DNA of 64,000 bases from Elusimicrobiota bacterium (lineage in GTDB: Bacteria; Elusimicrobiota; Elusimicrobia; Elusimicrobiales; Elusimicrobiaceae): assembly GCA_023398295.1 (NCBI GenBank), contig JAEWSL010000013.1:1-64000 (forward strand), written 5' to 3'. A program made the translations under genes and the position numbers. Shown in pieces: positions 9,521-17,709 of this stretch. Position 1 is the first letter of the stretch. Each line of letters starts with the position of its first letter. The notes beneath the pieces are model-generated. The model was not told the origin of the DNA, made no database searches, and saw only the letters and a list, made by a program, of their open reading frames with translations.

Positions 9521-12045
9521 TCTTCTACCACCTGTAAAGCCTGAAGAGGAGTCATTTTATCGCACTCGGCCATTTTAATTTCTTCAAGTATGGGGTTTTC
9601 AAATAGGTTGGGGGATTTTGCTTCGCTTCTTACAATATCGGCGGCTTGGTTTTCGCCCAAGTCTTTAAGGATTTTCTTTGCGCGTAAAATGCAGCTTTGC
9701 GGCAGGCCCGCAATTTCGGCCACGTGTATGCCGTAAGAGCGGTCGGCCGCGCCGTCTTTAACTTCAAAGAGAAAGTTTAATTTAACTTCGCCGCCGGCAT
9801 CTTTATATTCGGCCGCGTCAACGTGAAAATTCCTTATGCCTTCGTATTTTTCGCCGAGTTTGGTAAGTTCAAAATAATGCGTCGCAAATAAAACTTTGGG
9901 GCCCTGCGCGCCGTGTTTATAAAGAAATTCCGTTATCGCCCAGGCAATTGAAATACCGTCAAAGGTTGAGGTGCCGCGGCCCACTTCGTCTAGCAAGACA
10001 AGCGTCGCGGGGGAAGCGGTGGCAAGGATATTCGCCGTTTCGCGCATCTCAACCATAAAAGTGCTTTGCCCCAGGCTTAAGGCGTCCTGCGCGCCTATGC
10101 GCGTTAAAATCTTGTCGCACAAAGGAATCTGCGCGCGCGCCGCCGGCACAAAACTGCCCAGCTGCGCCATAATCGTAATAAGCGCGTTTTGTTTAAGGTA
10201 AACGCTTTTGCCGCCCATATTTGGACCGGTTAAAATTATTATCTGCGCGGCAGAACCGCCCAAAGCCAAATCGTTTGGCACAAAAGAACCGCCAGGCACA
10301 TTTTGCTCCACAACAGGGTGACGCCCCTTTTCTATCAAAAACGCTTCCGACGAGGCCGTTACCCGCGGGCAGACATAATTGTTATTTAGCGCACAGATGG
10401 CAAGGGAATATAAAACATCGGCCTCGGCTATTTTTTGGGCCGTTTGGCGAAGCAGGTCAATATGTTCAAAAAGATATTTTTTAATGTCTTCAAATAAAGA
10501 AAGTTCTATTCTCAGGCAGCGCTCCTCGGCGGAGAATATTTTTTTCTCAAGTTCTTTAAGCTCTTCGGTAATAAAACGCTCGGCGTTGGCAAGCGTTTGT
10601 TTGCGCACATAATTATAGGGCACTTTGGAAGAGTTTATTTTAGACACCTCTATATAATAACCGAAGACGGAATTAAAACCCACTTTCAAAGAATTTATGC
10701 CCGTGGCCTGCCGCTCTTTTTTGCAGATATCCTGCAAAGCTTTATCGGCGTTGCGGCGCAAAAAGTAAAGCTCATCTAGTTCTTTATTATAACCGCGCCT
10801 TATAAAACCGCCGTCGGAAATTTTTACGGGAGGCTCCTCGCTGACAGCGTTAAAAAGCAAGTTTGATATCTCTTTTAGAACTGAAATATTTTTATCAAAC
10901 AAAACTTTCATGGAAGAAAAAATTTCGCCGTAATCGTTAAGCCAGCCGTAAAATTTATCGGTAAGAAGCATTGACTTGCGCAGGCCCGCCAAATCGCGCG
11001 GCGACGCGCTGGAGGAGGCTATCCTGCTCATTATCCTTTGTATGTCGCAGACTTCCGATAAAAGAAGAGAAAGTTTTTCGCGCGCGGTTTCTTTCTCCAT
11101 CAAAGCGCCGACCGCGCTTTGGCGGGCCGCTATGCGCTTATCGTCCAGCAGAGGATGCAAAATCCATTGTTTTAGCAGGCGGCTGCCCATAGGCGTTTGC
11201 GTATAATCCAAAATGCCCCAAAGCGTATTCTTCTTCCCGCCGAAAGGACTTTTGATAAGCTCCAGCGTATTGACGGCGTTTGCGTCAAGCTGCATAAACT
11301 TGCTTATCTCGCGGTAGCCGGGCACAAGGCTGTCGTTAAAAGAAGCGTTGTTTGCCGTAATGTAGCCGAGGGCCGCAAAAGCGGCCTGCAGGGCAAGGGG
11401 ATACTCCTCTAAAAGCAAAGGCCATTTTTCGGGCAGAGGCGCTTCTTTTAACGAAGAGGATATCTGTGAAACGGTTACGTCCTGCGGAATAAGCATTTTG
11501 CCTTTAAGACGTTCAAAATCTTCCTTCGCAATAATAATTTCCGAGGGGTTTACCGCGCCGAGTAAATTGGAAAGTTCGCCGAAGTCCGCGTCTTTTGCAT
11601 TTTGGGTTATCCAAAATTCCGCGGTGGAAACGTCAAGGCAGGCCAGCCCCCAGCCCTTTGAGTCCAAAGAAACCGCAACAAGATAATTGGAAGTCTTTGC
11701 GTCAAGCATGGCGTCTTCAAGTATAGTGCCCGGAGTAATGACGCGAACCACTTTCCTTTCAAATAATTTTGTTTTGGCGTCGGCGACGGAAGAAGTCTGC
11801 TCGCAGATGGCAATCTTCTTGCCGGCTTTAAGTAATTTTGTTATATAGGCATTTGCGCTGTGATAGGGCACCCCGCACATAGGTTCGTCTGCGCGCGCCG
11901 TTAAGACAAGCCCCAGAAGGCGGCTTGCTTCCTGCGCGTCTGCCCCAAACATTTCGTAAAAATCCCCTAGGCGGAAGAAGAGCATGCTTCCCGCATTTTC
12001 TTTTTTTAATTGATGGTATTGCTCCATTAAGGGGGTTAAGGCCAT
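9499..12045 (-). CDS. mutS: DNA mismatch repair protein MutS
   Basis: MutS binds base mismatches and small loops and recruits MutL in an ATP-dependent way. At 848 residues it has normal length. The mismatch-reading Phe-x-Glu motif is in RLGDFYEMFG (residues 25-34). The C-terminal ATPase has the P-loop GPNMGGKSVYLKQ, the Walker-B stretch LVLLDEVGRGTSTFDG and the FATHYFEL switch. It ends in the small helix-turn-helix dimer domain (MTPLQALQVVEEWKKRL). It lies 7 bases downstream of dus and overlaps mutL, giving the operon dus-mutS-mutL. Confidence 0.98.
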   Translation of the reverse strand: MALTPLMEQYHQLKKENAGSMLFFRLGDFYEMFGADAQEASRLLGLVLTARADEPMCGVPYHSANAYITKLLKAGKKIAICEQTSSVADAKTKLFERKVVRVITPGTILEDAMLDAKTSNYLVAVSLDSKGWGLACLDVSTAEFWITQNAKDADFGELSNLLGAVNPSEIIIAKEDFERLKGKMLIPQDVTVSQISSSLKEAPLPEKWPLLLEEYPLALQAAFAALGYITANNASFNDSLVPGYREISKFMQLDANAVNTLELIKSPFGGKKNTLWGILDYTQTPMGSRLLKQWILHPLLDDKRIAARQSAVGALMEKETAREKLSLLLSEVCDIQRIMSRIASSSASPRDLAGLRKSMLLTDKFYGWLNDYGEIFSSMKVLFDKNISVLKEISNLLFNAVSEEPPVKISDGGFIRRGYNKELDELYFLRRNADKALQDICKKERQATGINSLKVGFNSVFGYYIEVSKINSSKVPYNYVRKQTLANAERFITEELKELEKKIFSAEERCLRIELSLFEDIKKYLFEHIDLLRQTAQKIAEADVLYSLAICALNNNYVCPRVTASSEAFLIEKGRHPVVEQNVPGGSFVPNDLALGGSAAQIIILTGPNMGGKSVYLKQNALITIMAQLGSFVPAARAQIPLCDKILTRIGAQDALSLGQSTFMVEMRETANILATASPATLVLLDEVGRGTSTFDGISIAWAITEFLYKHGAQGPKVLFATHYFELTKLGEKYEGIRNFHVDAAEYKDAGGEVKLNFLFEVKDGAADRSYGIHVAEIAGLPQSCILRAKKILKDLGENQAADIVRSEAKSPNLFENPILEEIKMAECDKMTPLQALQVVEEWKKRLK

Positions 12046-12052
12046 ATTCTAA

Positions 12053-13033
12053 TTATAAATTATCAGAAAGAGGTTGTAAAATTTTTCTTGCCTCTTCAAG
12101 GGTTTGCGCGCGGGCAAAAGCTTCCCGCGCCGCGGACGCTCCTTCAAAATCTTTAAGCCAGAACCCTAATGTTTTTTTGCAGCGGCTTACGCCTGTTCTT
12201 TCCCCGTAGAAGGCGGCGTTTTCTTCAACGAGAGAAAGAAATATTGCGGCAATCTCCCTTCCGCCGCGCGCATGCGGCGCGCGGGCGCCGTTAAGTTCAG
12301 ATTTTATGTCCTCAAAGATAAACGGATTGCCAAGAGCCCCGCGCCCTATCATAACGGCGCGCGCGCCCGTCCCAAGCAAAGCTTTAACGGAAGCCGCGTC
12401 AAAAGCGCCGCCGTTTGCTATAATCGGTATTTTGACCGCGCAGGCCGCGCTTTCAAGGGCTTTAAGATCCGCGGGGCCGCTGTGCATAGCGCTGGCGGCG
12501 CGCGCGTGAAAAATTACGGCCGCAGCGCCGCTTTCCTGCGCAATTTTAGCAAAGAGAGGGGCCAAATTTTCTCCCGCGTTCAAGGCTGTGCGGGTTTTGA
12601 GCGTTACGGGTATGCTTACGCTTTTCACCGCGCTTTCAATAATTTTTGCAAGCTTTAAGGGCTCTTTCATAAGAACGCAGCCCGCGCCCGCCTTATTTAT
12701 TTTCTTTACGGGGCAGCCGGCGTTTATATCCACTATATCCGCCCCGCAGTCCTGCGCTCTTTTACAAGCTTGGGCTATCATATCGGCGTCTGCGCCGAAA
12801 ACCTGCATGCTTAAAGGGTGTTCTTCGGGAGAAACTTCAAGCATCTTTAAGCTTTTTTTATTTTTATAGAAAAGAGCGTTTGCGCTTACCATTTCCGCGC
12901 AGACAAGGCCGGCCCCTCCCCGCAGGCACAAAAGGCGAAAAGGCGCGTCGCTTACGCCGGCCATCGGGGCTAAAAATAAATTAGACGCACAGCTGACGCC
13001 GCCTATGTTTATAGGGCAAATAAGCTTTTTCAT
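12053..13033 (-). CDS. dus: tRNA-dihydrouridine synthase (DusB-like)
   Basis: Dus enzymes use FMN and NADPH to reduce specific uridines in tRNA D-loops. This 326-residue TIM-barrel protein has the N-terminal LAPMAGVSDAPFR, the catalytic-cysteine region DINAGCPVKKINKAGAGC, the FMN-phosphate site IPIIANGGAFD, and GARAVMIGRGALGNPFIF. It resembles the DusB branch, the usual single Dus of small genomes, but the exact target position cannot be read. The start overlaps the stop of the upstream nucleotidase-like lipoprotein by 4 bases, and mutS follows closely, so it sits mid-operon. Confidence 0.93.
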   Translation of the reverse strand: MKKLICPINIGGVSCASNLFLAPMAGVSDAPFRLLCLRGGAGLVCAEMVSANALFYKNKKSLKMLEVSPEEHPLSMQVFGADADMIAQACKRAQDCGADIVDINAGCPVKKINKAGAGCVLMKEPLKLAKIIESAVKSVSIPVTLKTRTALNAGENLAPLFAKIAQESGAAAVIFHARAASAMHSGPADLKALESAACAVKIPIIANGGAFDAASVKALLGTGARAVMIGRGALGNPFIFEDIKSELNGARAPHARGGREIAAIFLSLVEENAAFYGERTGVSRCKKTLGFWLKDFEGASAAREAFARAQTLEEARKILQPLSDNL

Positions 13034-14529
13034 TTTTCTGTGTTTTCCCAGTCGTTAAGCGCAGGAGAGGCAGGCTCTTTATCACGCAAAAGACACTGGC
13101 GCACTATATCGCGCAAGGGCAGGCCTGTGTTCTTAAACTCATAGACGTTTATAAACTCGTTATGCCCGAGGCCGCCTGCTATAATATGGTCGGAAACGGC
13201 TATGGTATAAAGGGCTTCGCCGTTAAGAGGACGGCCGTTTATATAAATCTTTTTTATTTTTTTGCCCACGGGCTCTCTTTGGTCGTAAATAAGTTTTATG
13301 CCGGCAGTCTGAAGCCAGTTCGTCCTGACGGCTAAAGAATGCTCCAGGGCGTTTTTAAGTTCGTCGCCGCGCATTTTAAGAAACATAACTTTATCGCTGA
13401 AAGGCATAGCGCCGTATAAATCGCTTTCGGTAACAACGCCACGTGCAAGAGGAGTTAAAAAAGCGTCGGAATTTATTATCGCAATATCCTGTTTCGCCCA
13501 GCGCCTTATGCACTGCGCGGCGTAATAGCCCAGAGGGGAGGGCTTGTCGCTAAAAGTATCCAGAGGTTCTTTAAGAGAAGTTATTTTGCGGCCAGATATC
13601 CTCTTGGCCGCGGCGCGCAAACTATCGGCTGTTTTGGAGATTTGTTCGTCTTGGCCGTAGGTTTCCTCGTCCAGCAGAACGCTTTGGCGCAAATAAGCTT
13701 TTACCTGCCCGCTTTTATTTAAGCTTAAAATGATTTTCTCTGCAGAATACAACATAGGTTCCGCGCGCGTTATTACGGTGTGGGAAATTTCCTCGCAGCC
13801 CTGCGGGCTTATATCGGCGTTGCCGCCTAAAATAAGGTTGATTTCGGGGAAAGTTTCGGCAAGAAGTTTCTCGTCGGTTTTCTTATTCTCAGCCTCAATT
13901 TCAAAACCGAGGCTGCTGAGCAGAATAATAATGTCCGCCCCCTCTTCCTGCACTTTAGGGATAAGGGTTTTAAGCGTTTCAATCTCGTCTGAAACTTCAA
14001 GATCCGCATTCCTTTGTATGTCGGGGAAATCAGCTTTTGAAATAAGCCCCAAAACAGCTATTTTTATTTTATTTTGCTCGTAGAAAACATAGGGCTTTAT
14101 GTTCTTAAAAGAGCCCCCGCCGCGCAATTTTAAGTTTGAAATTATAAAAGGGAAATTGGCTTTTTGCAGGGCCGGTTCAACGGCGTCCCAACCCAGCGCA
14201 AAATCGCCGGCGCTTAAAGTCGCGCCGTCGTAGCCCGCCGCGTTCATAAGCATTATGCTGCCCTCAAGCTTGTTTAACTGCCCTTCCTGCGTTTTGGAGA
14301 AAGAATCTCCCGAGTCAAAAAGCAGATATTCCTTTTCCTCGCGCAAAAGCATATTTTTTAGGACGGCGGGCCCGCCTGCCGGTTTATTTTCGTTGGACGC
14401 GTAAGGCCGCGGATAATAAAATCCCTGTATTTCGTTGGTGTGATAAAAAGTTATCTCCCTGTCCGAGCCGCCGCCGCAAGCGGCGGCAAAGCAAAGCGCA
14501 AGAGATATAACCGCGTAAACCTTCTTCAT
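13030..14529 (-). CDS. 5'-nucleotidase-family lipoprotein with lost metal ligands (probable pseudoenzyme)
   Basis: This 499-residue protein is homologous along its full length to the adjacent 14545-16020 gene. It has a signal peptide ending ALCFAAAC, probably a lipobox with Cys18 acylated. The dimetal site of the metallophosphatase domain is degraded. The neighbour reads HTSDEHG; this one reads HTNEIQG. PGNHE has become AGDFA, the VHSS position has become LLSS, and GGHAH has become GGNAD; only the Asp of SGDS remains. In the C-terminal nucleotide-binding domain NSGGI has become NSDAF. Catalysis is therefore unlikely, and a binding or scaffolding role at the membrane is an inference. The two genes are 15 bases apart and overlap dus downstream. 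Confidence 0.82.
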   Translation of the reverse strand: MKKVYAVISLALCFAAACGGGSDREITFYHTNEIQGFYYPRPYASNENKPAGGPAVLKNMLLREEKEYLLFDSGDSFSKTQEGQLNKLEGSIMLMNAAGYDGATLSAGDFALGWDAVEPALQKANFPFIISNLKLRGGGSFKNIKPYVFYEQNKIKIAVLGLISKADFPDIQRNADLEVSDEIETLKTLIPKVQEEGADIIILLSSLGFEIEAENKKTDEKLLAETFPEINLILGGNADISPQGCEEISHTVITRAEPMLYSAEKIILSLNKSGQVKAYLRQSVLLDEETYGQDEQISKTADSLRAAAKRISGRKITSLKEPLDTFSDKPSPLGYYAAQCIRRWAKQDIAIINSDAFLTPLARGVVTESDLYGAMPFSDKVMFLKMRGDELKNALEHSLAVRTNWLQTAGIKLIYDQREPVGKKIKKIYINGRPLNGEALYTIAVSDHIIAGGLGHNEFINVYEFKNTGLPLRDIVRQCLLRDKEPASPALNDWENTEK

Positions 14530-14544
14530 TGCGGGCCGATGCCT

Positions 14545-16020
14545 TTAGGATATTTTCTTCAAACGTCCTTCGGGCGGCGCTTTTACGTCTTTTGCGTTTT
14601 GTTTTAAGTATTCTATAAACAAATCGCTTATAGCGGAGTCGCCCAAAGGCGTTTTATCTTTAAGATTTTTGAACATATAGCCTTCGCTGTTGCCTTCGGC
14701 TATATAGTCGTTTACGGCAAGCGTGTATATTTTATCTTTATCAAGCGGTTTGCCGTCAATTAAAATTTTAAGGTCCTGGGGCCTGTTGTTTTTATATTTA
14801 TAGGCAACCGTAAGGCCGCTGTACTGGAACAAACTGGAATCGGCTCTTAAGGTTTTCAAAATAAGCTTTCTTATAAACGCGCCGTTAACTTTCAAAATAA
14901 CAACTTTGTTGGGGAAAGGAAAAACTTCAAAGACAAGCCTTTTTGTTATTTCGCCTTTAGGAATGTCAACGCGTATGCCGCCGCTGTTTTGGACGGCGAT
15001 ATCGGTTTTCGCTTTTTGCCTTATCATATCGGCAAATAAATTGCCCAGAGGACTGTCAACGCCTTTTGAAACGTCGGGACTGTTTTTATAAAGCGTTTCT
15101 TTTGCCGTTGCAATTACGGTGTCCAGCTCTTTATTTCTTTTGCTCTCGGCAAAAGCTTTAATATCGGCTTTTTCCCCTATTTTTACGGTGTCAAGAGGAA
15201 TATAATTTATCTTTATATCGTTAAGTTTGCCGGTGTTGTCGTCAAAATCCAAAGAGATTTTGCTTACGCCTTCAAGGTAGGAACCGCTTTCGGCGTAATA
15301 AACGCCGCCGATTTTATTCTGTAAAATCTGATGGGCGTGCCCGCCTAGAACCAAATTAAACCCGTCTATGCCTTTAAGCAAAACGGCGGGGGAGGTAGAA
15401 TCTTCGTGCTTTTCGTCAAAGATGGAGGAGTGCACCAAAAAAACAATCGCGTCCGGATTTTGTTTGCGGACTTCGGCAAGGGCTTTTTTTACGGCTTTTT
15501 TATTCCAGGTAAAACGCATGGAGGAGTTCTTAAGTTCTGGATCTTTAGCCATGCCGATAAAAGCTATTTTCTTGCCGTTTATTTTGTAAAAAGAGTAAGG
15601 TTTTATGTTTTGAGGCAGCGCGCCGGTTTTTTTATCTTTTATATTGACGGCAATAACATCAAATTTCGCCGCGGCTATATTGGCGTGAAAAGCGGGCTCC
15701 TTAAAATCGCCCTCGTGATTGCCCGGCGTAGCCGCTTTATAGCCGAGTTTATTCATAAACTCAACGCCCGTCATACCTTTGCTTTCTTTAGCTTCCGCGG
15801 TGCCGCTTGTAAAATCGCCGCTGGAAACAAGAAGATAGGGCGTTTTTTCCCGCGCGAGCAGATTTGCAAGCGTGGCGTACCCGCCTGTCGTTTTGCCTTG
15901 TTTCTTGACGGGGAAATAAAAACCGTGCTCGTCGCTGGTATGAAAAATATTTACCGTTGCCGCGCATAAAAACGCGGGGAATAAAACCGCAAACAAAAAG
16001 ACTGCCGCTTTCTTTATCAT
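14545..16020 (-). CDS. Periplasmic 5'-nucleotidase / UshA-like metallophosphatase
   Basis: This is a secreted 491-residue bifunctional-type nucleotidase. A 20-residue signal peptide (LFPAFLCAA then TVNIFHTS) is followed by the metallophosphatase domain with all ligand motifs: HTSDEHG, SSGDFTSG, TPGNHEGDF, LVHSS and GGHAHQ. The C-terminal 5'-nucleotidase substrate domain includes SPLGNLFADMIR and QNSGGIRVDIPKG. The likely role is dephosphorylation of extracellular nucleotides or nucleotide sugars to recover nucleoside and phosphate. It heads the minus-strand run that continues into its degenerate paralogue, then dus, mutS and mutL. The paralogue pair probably arose by tandem duplication. Confidence 0.92.
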   Translation of the reverse strand: MIKKAAVFLFAVLFPAFLCAATVNIFHTSDEHGFYFPVKKQGKTTGGYATLANLLAREKTPYLLVSSGDFTSGTAEAKESKGMTGVEFMNKLGYKAATPGNHEGDFKEPAFHANIAAAKFDVIAVNIKDKKTGALPQNIKPYSFYKINGKKIAFIGMAKDPELKNSSMRFTWNKKAVKKALAEVRKQNPDAIVFLVHSSIFDEKHEDSTSPAVLLKGIDGFNLVLGGHAHQILQNKIGGVYYAESGSYLEGVSKISLDFDDNTGKLNDIKINYIPLDTVKIGEKADIKAFAESKRNKELDTVIATAKETLYKNSPDVSKGVDSPLGNLFADMIRQKAKTDIAVQNSGGIRVDIPKGEITKRLVFEVFPFPNKVVILKVNGAFIRKLILKTLRADSSLFQYSGLTVAYKYKNNRPQDLKILIDGKPLDKDKIYTLAVNDYIAEGNSEGYMFKNLKDKTPLGDSAISDLFIEYLKQNAKDVKAPPEGRLKKIS

Positions 16021-16117
16021 ACTGCCTCCGATATGTTATTGATATGCCGCCGTATACTCTCTATAAACAGAATAACAAATAAATTTTTAATATGCAAAGA
16101 TATAAAACGCCGCGCGG

Positions 16118-17125
16118 CTACTGCGTAATCCGCTTTATTTTTTGCGCTCTTCTCTTTATAAGCGCGGCAAAAATACGATTGCTAAAACAATAAAGCGGGC
16201 TTGCAAGCATCGTGAGATAGATGCGTCTTTTGGGTATTTTAAGGGAGGCTCCTTCTTCAAGCAGGTTCTTGCTTTTTATGAGCAGCAGCAATGTGTCTAA
16301 GCTCCACAACACAGGCCACGCCACCGCGCAGCGCGCGCCGAAATTAAACTTGGGAATCTGCCCGAAAAAAGACGGCGCGCTTAAAAGATTATCAACCCCC
16401 CAGCGCACCCACGCGCAGATAACAGGCTTGAGCCTGCGGTAGGATTTTGGCTCCAGCAAGTCCTGCGGCAAAAGGCGGGCTTCGGTCAAATCCGTGACGG
16501 GCAGATAGCAGCGGCCTATTTTAAGGTCCGCTCTTAAATCGCGCAAAATATTTGTTATCTGCAAAGCGCGGCCTATGTTTTTTGCATCCTCTGTGAAACG
16601 GGCGTTTTTCCTGCCTTCAAGTAAAAGTTTTGCCCAAAACTCTCCGGGCGCGCCGCCCATATAATCGCAGTATTTCTTTGTTTCTTCGGCGCTGAAAACG
16701 GCTTTGAGAAGCCCGCTTTCTGCCGAAGGGAAAAAACTTAAATCCCAACTCATCGCGCGGCAGACTGCCGTTACCACGTCAAAAATTAAATCTTTTTGAT
16801 GTTTGTTTAACAGATTAAATTCTTTTAAGTATAAATCTAAATGGGACAAAAGAACCCTTTCATTTTCGGGGCCTTCGGCGATTTTTGAAAACTCCTTCTG
16901 GAATCTGAGAAGAGTTTCTTTCTTCTGTTTTTTTATAAGTTCGGGAAAATCTTTTATAAGCCCTTCCCGCACAGAAACGGGCAAAAGCGCTGTGTCCGCG
17001 ACGGTGTCGGCCGCCCTGCATAAAAGGTAAGAGCAGAAGAACGCTCTTCTCAAACGGCGCGGCATAAGGCGCGCGCTGAGATATAAAGTTCTTGCATTTT
17101 TCTTAAGAAGGGATTTTAGCGCCAT
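16118..17125 (-). CDS. Squalene/phytoene synthase family protein
   Basis: This 335-residue all-alpha prenyltransferase condenses two prenyl diphosphates head-to-head. The first Asp-rich motif is CRAADTVAD (D-x3-D) near residue 40, and the second is NILRDLRADLKIGRCYLP near residue 195; these bind the Mg-diphosphates. The product (squalene, dehydrosqualene or phytoene) cannot be decided from the motifs alone. No cyclase, desaturase or other hopanoid/carotenoid gene is in the window, so the pathway context is missing. The C-terminus has hydrophobic stretches followed by a basic tail (KRRAQKIKR), suggesting membrane association. It stands alone, separated by about 100 bases from the nucleotidase gene and diverging from the small two-repeat protein. 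Confidence 0.88.
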   Translation of the reverse strand: MALKSLLKKNARTLYLSARLMPRRLRRAFFCSYLLCRAADTVADTALLPVSVREGLIKDFPELIKKQKKETLLRFQKEFSKIAEGPENERVLLSHLDLYLKEFNLLNKHQKDLIFDVVTAVCRAMSWDLSFFPSAESGLLKAVFSAEETKKYCDYMGGAPGEFWAKLLLEGRKNARFTEDAKNIGRALQITNILRDLRADLKIGRCYLPVTDLTEARLLPQDLLEPKSYRRLKPVICAWVRWGVDNLLSAPSFFGQIPKFNFGARCAVAWPVLWSLDTLLLLIKSKNLLEEGASLKIPKRRIYLTMLASPLYCFSNRIFAALIKRRAQKIKRITQ

Positions 17126-17190
17126 ATAAAAAATTTTAGCAAATTGTTTAAGTTCTTTTTGGCTCCGCCGAACGCCCGTTAAGAAAACCC

Positions 17191-17219
17191 TTGCATATTT
17201 CAGAAATATTTATTACACT
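17191..17219 (+). promoter_or_regulatory. Sigma-70-type promoter of the small two-repeat protein gene
   Basis: The -35 TTGCAT (17191-17196) and the -10 TACACT (17214-17219) are separated by exactly 17 bases. The predicted start point near 17226 gives a leader of about 40 bases before the ATG at 17266, with a GGAG ribosome site. Called from consensus match only. Confidence 0.6.
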
Positions 17220-17265
17220 TTTCTCATCGGGGCAAGAGCCCTAATTCTAAGCAGGAGAAATAAAT

Positions 17266-17490
17266 ATGGCAGAAAAAGTGCAAAAGCTGGGCGTAAAACG
17301 CGAAGAAGGTTTCTTATACTTCATTGACAAAGACGGCGACGTTTCCAAAACTCCTATGGCCCGCGGCGGCAAAAAAGGCGGGAAGGCTAAAAAAGTAGTT
17401 AAAGCCGGAGTAAAGAAAGAAAAAGGGTATCTCTATTTCTTGGATAAGAAAGGCGATATCTCCAAAGCAAAAATGGTTAACGCCAAATAA
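17266..17490 (+). CDS. Small basic protein made of two internal repeats
   Basis: This 74-residue, Lys/Gly-rich protein is built from two copies of one unit. GVKREEGFLYFIDKDGDVSK (residues 8-27) and GVKKEKGYLYFLDKKGDISK (residues 46-65) are joined by a Gly/Lys linker (RGGKKGGKAKK). Each unit looks like a short beta-hairpin. I do not recognise a named function. Similar small proteins with a YLYFIDKxGD core occur in diverse bacteria as conserved hypotheticals, to my recollection. It is monocistronic, with its own near-consensus promoter, a GGAG ribosome site and a strong terminator 20 bases after the stop. This suggests high expression, perhaps as an abundant nucleic-acid-binding or ribosome-associated protein; that is inference only. 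Confidence 0.8.
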   Translation: MAEKVQKLGVKREEGFLYFIDKDGDVSKTPMARGGKKGGKAKKVVKAGVKKEKGYLYFLDKKGDISKAKMVNAK

Positions 17491-17510
17491 TCAACAAAGT
17501 TTATAAAAAA

Positions 17511-17541
17511 ATATCCTCCTTGCCTAAGGGGGATATTTTTT
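17511..17541 (+). terminator. Rho-independent terminator after the small two-repeat gene
   Basis: An 11-bp stem (17511-17521 with 17526-17536, one G-T pair) has loop GCCT and is followed by a T run. The A run before the stem extends the pairing and may let it act in both directions. Confidence 0.85.
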
Positions 17542-17618
17542 ATTGTAGAATAATTTTCTGCCGCGCGCAGACGCTTTCCGCGACGGGCTGCGCCATATAC
17601 TTTCTTATGTATGCTTTT

Positions 17619-17633
17619 GGCGCATATTGCGCC
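17619..17633. promoter_or_regulatory. GC-rich dyad upstream of the copper ATPase gene
   Basis: GGCGCA-TAT-TGCGCC is a perfect 6-bp dyad with 3-base spacing, 77 bases before the copA-like start. A further TGCGCCATATAC at 17589-17600 can pair with the GTATG...GGCGCA segment next to it. It could be an operator for a metal-responsive regulator or part of a leader structure. It does not match the CopY box pattern TACAnnTGTA, and no regulator gene is nearby. Confidence 0.35.
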
Positions 17634-17709
17634 GGTGGCATATAGATAAATAAAAATGGTATTATTGTAATGAATGCAGGCGGGTATAAAGACATAAAGG
17701 GAAAGACTT

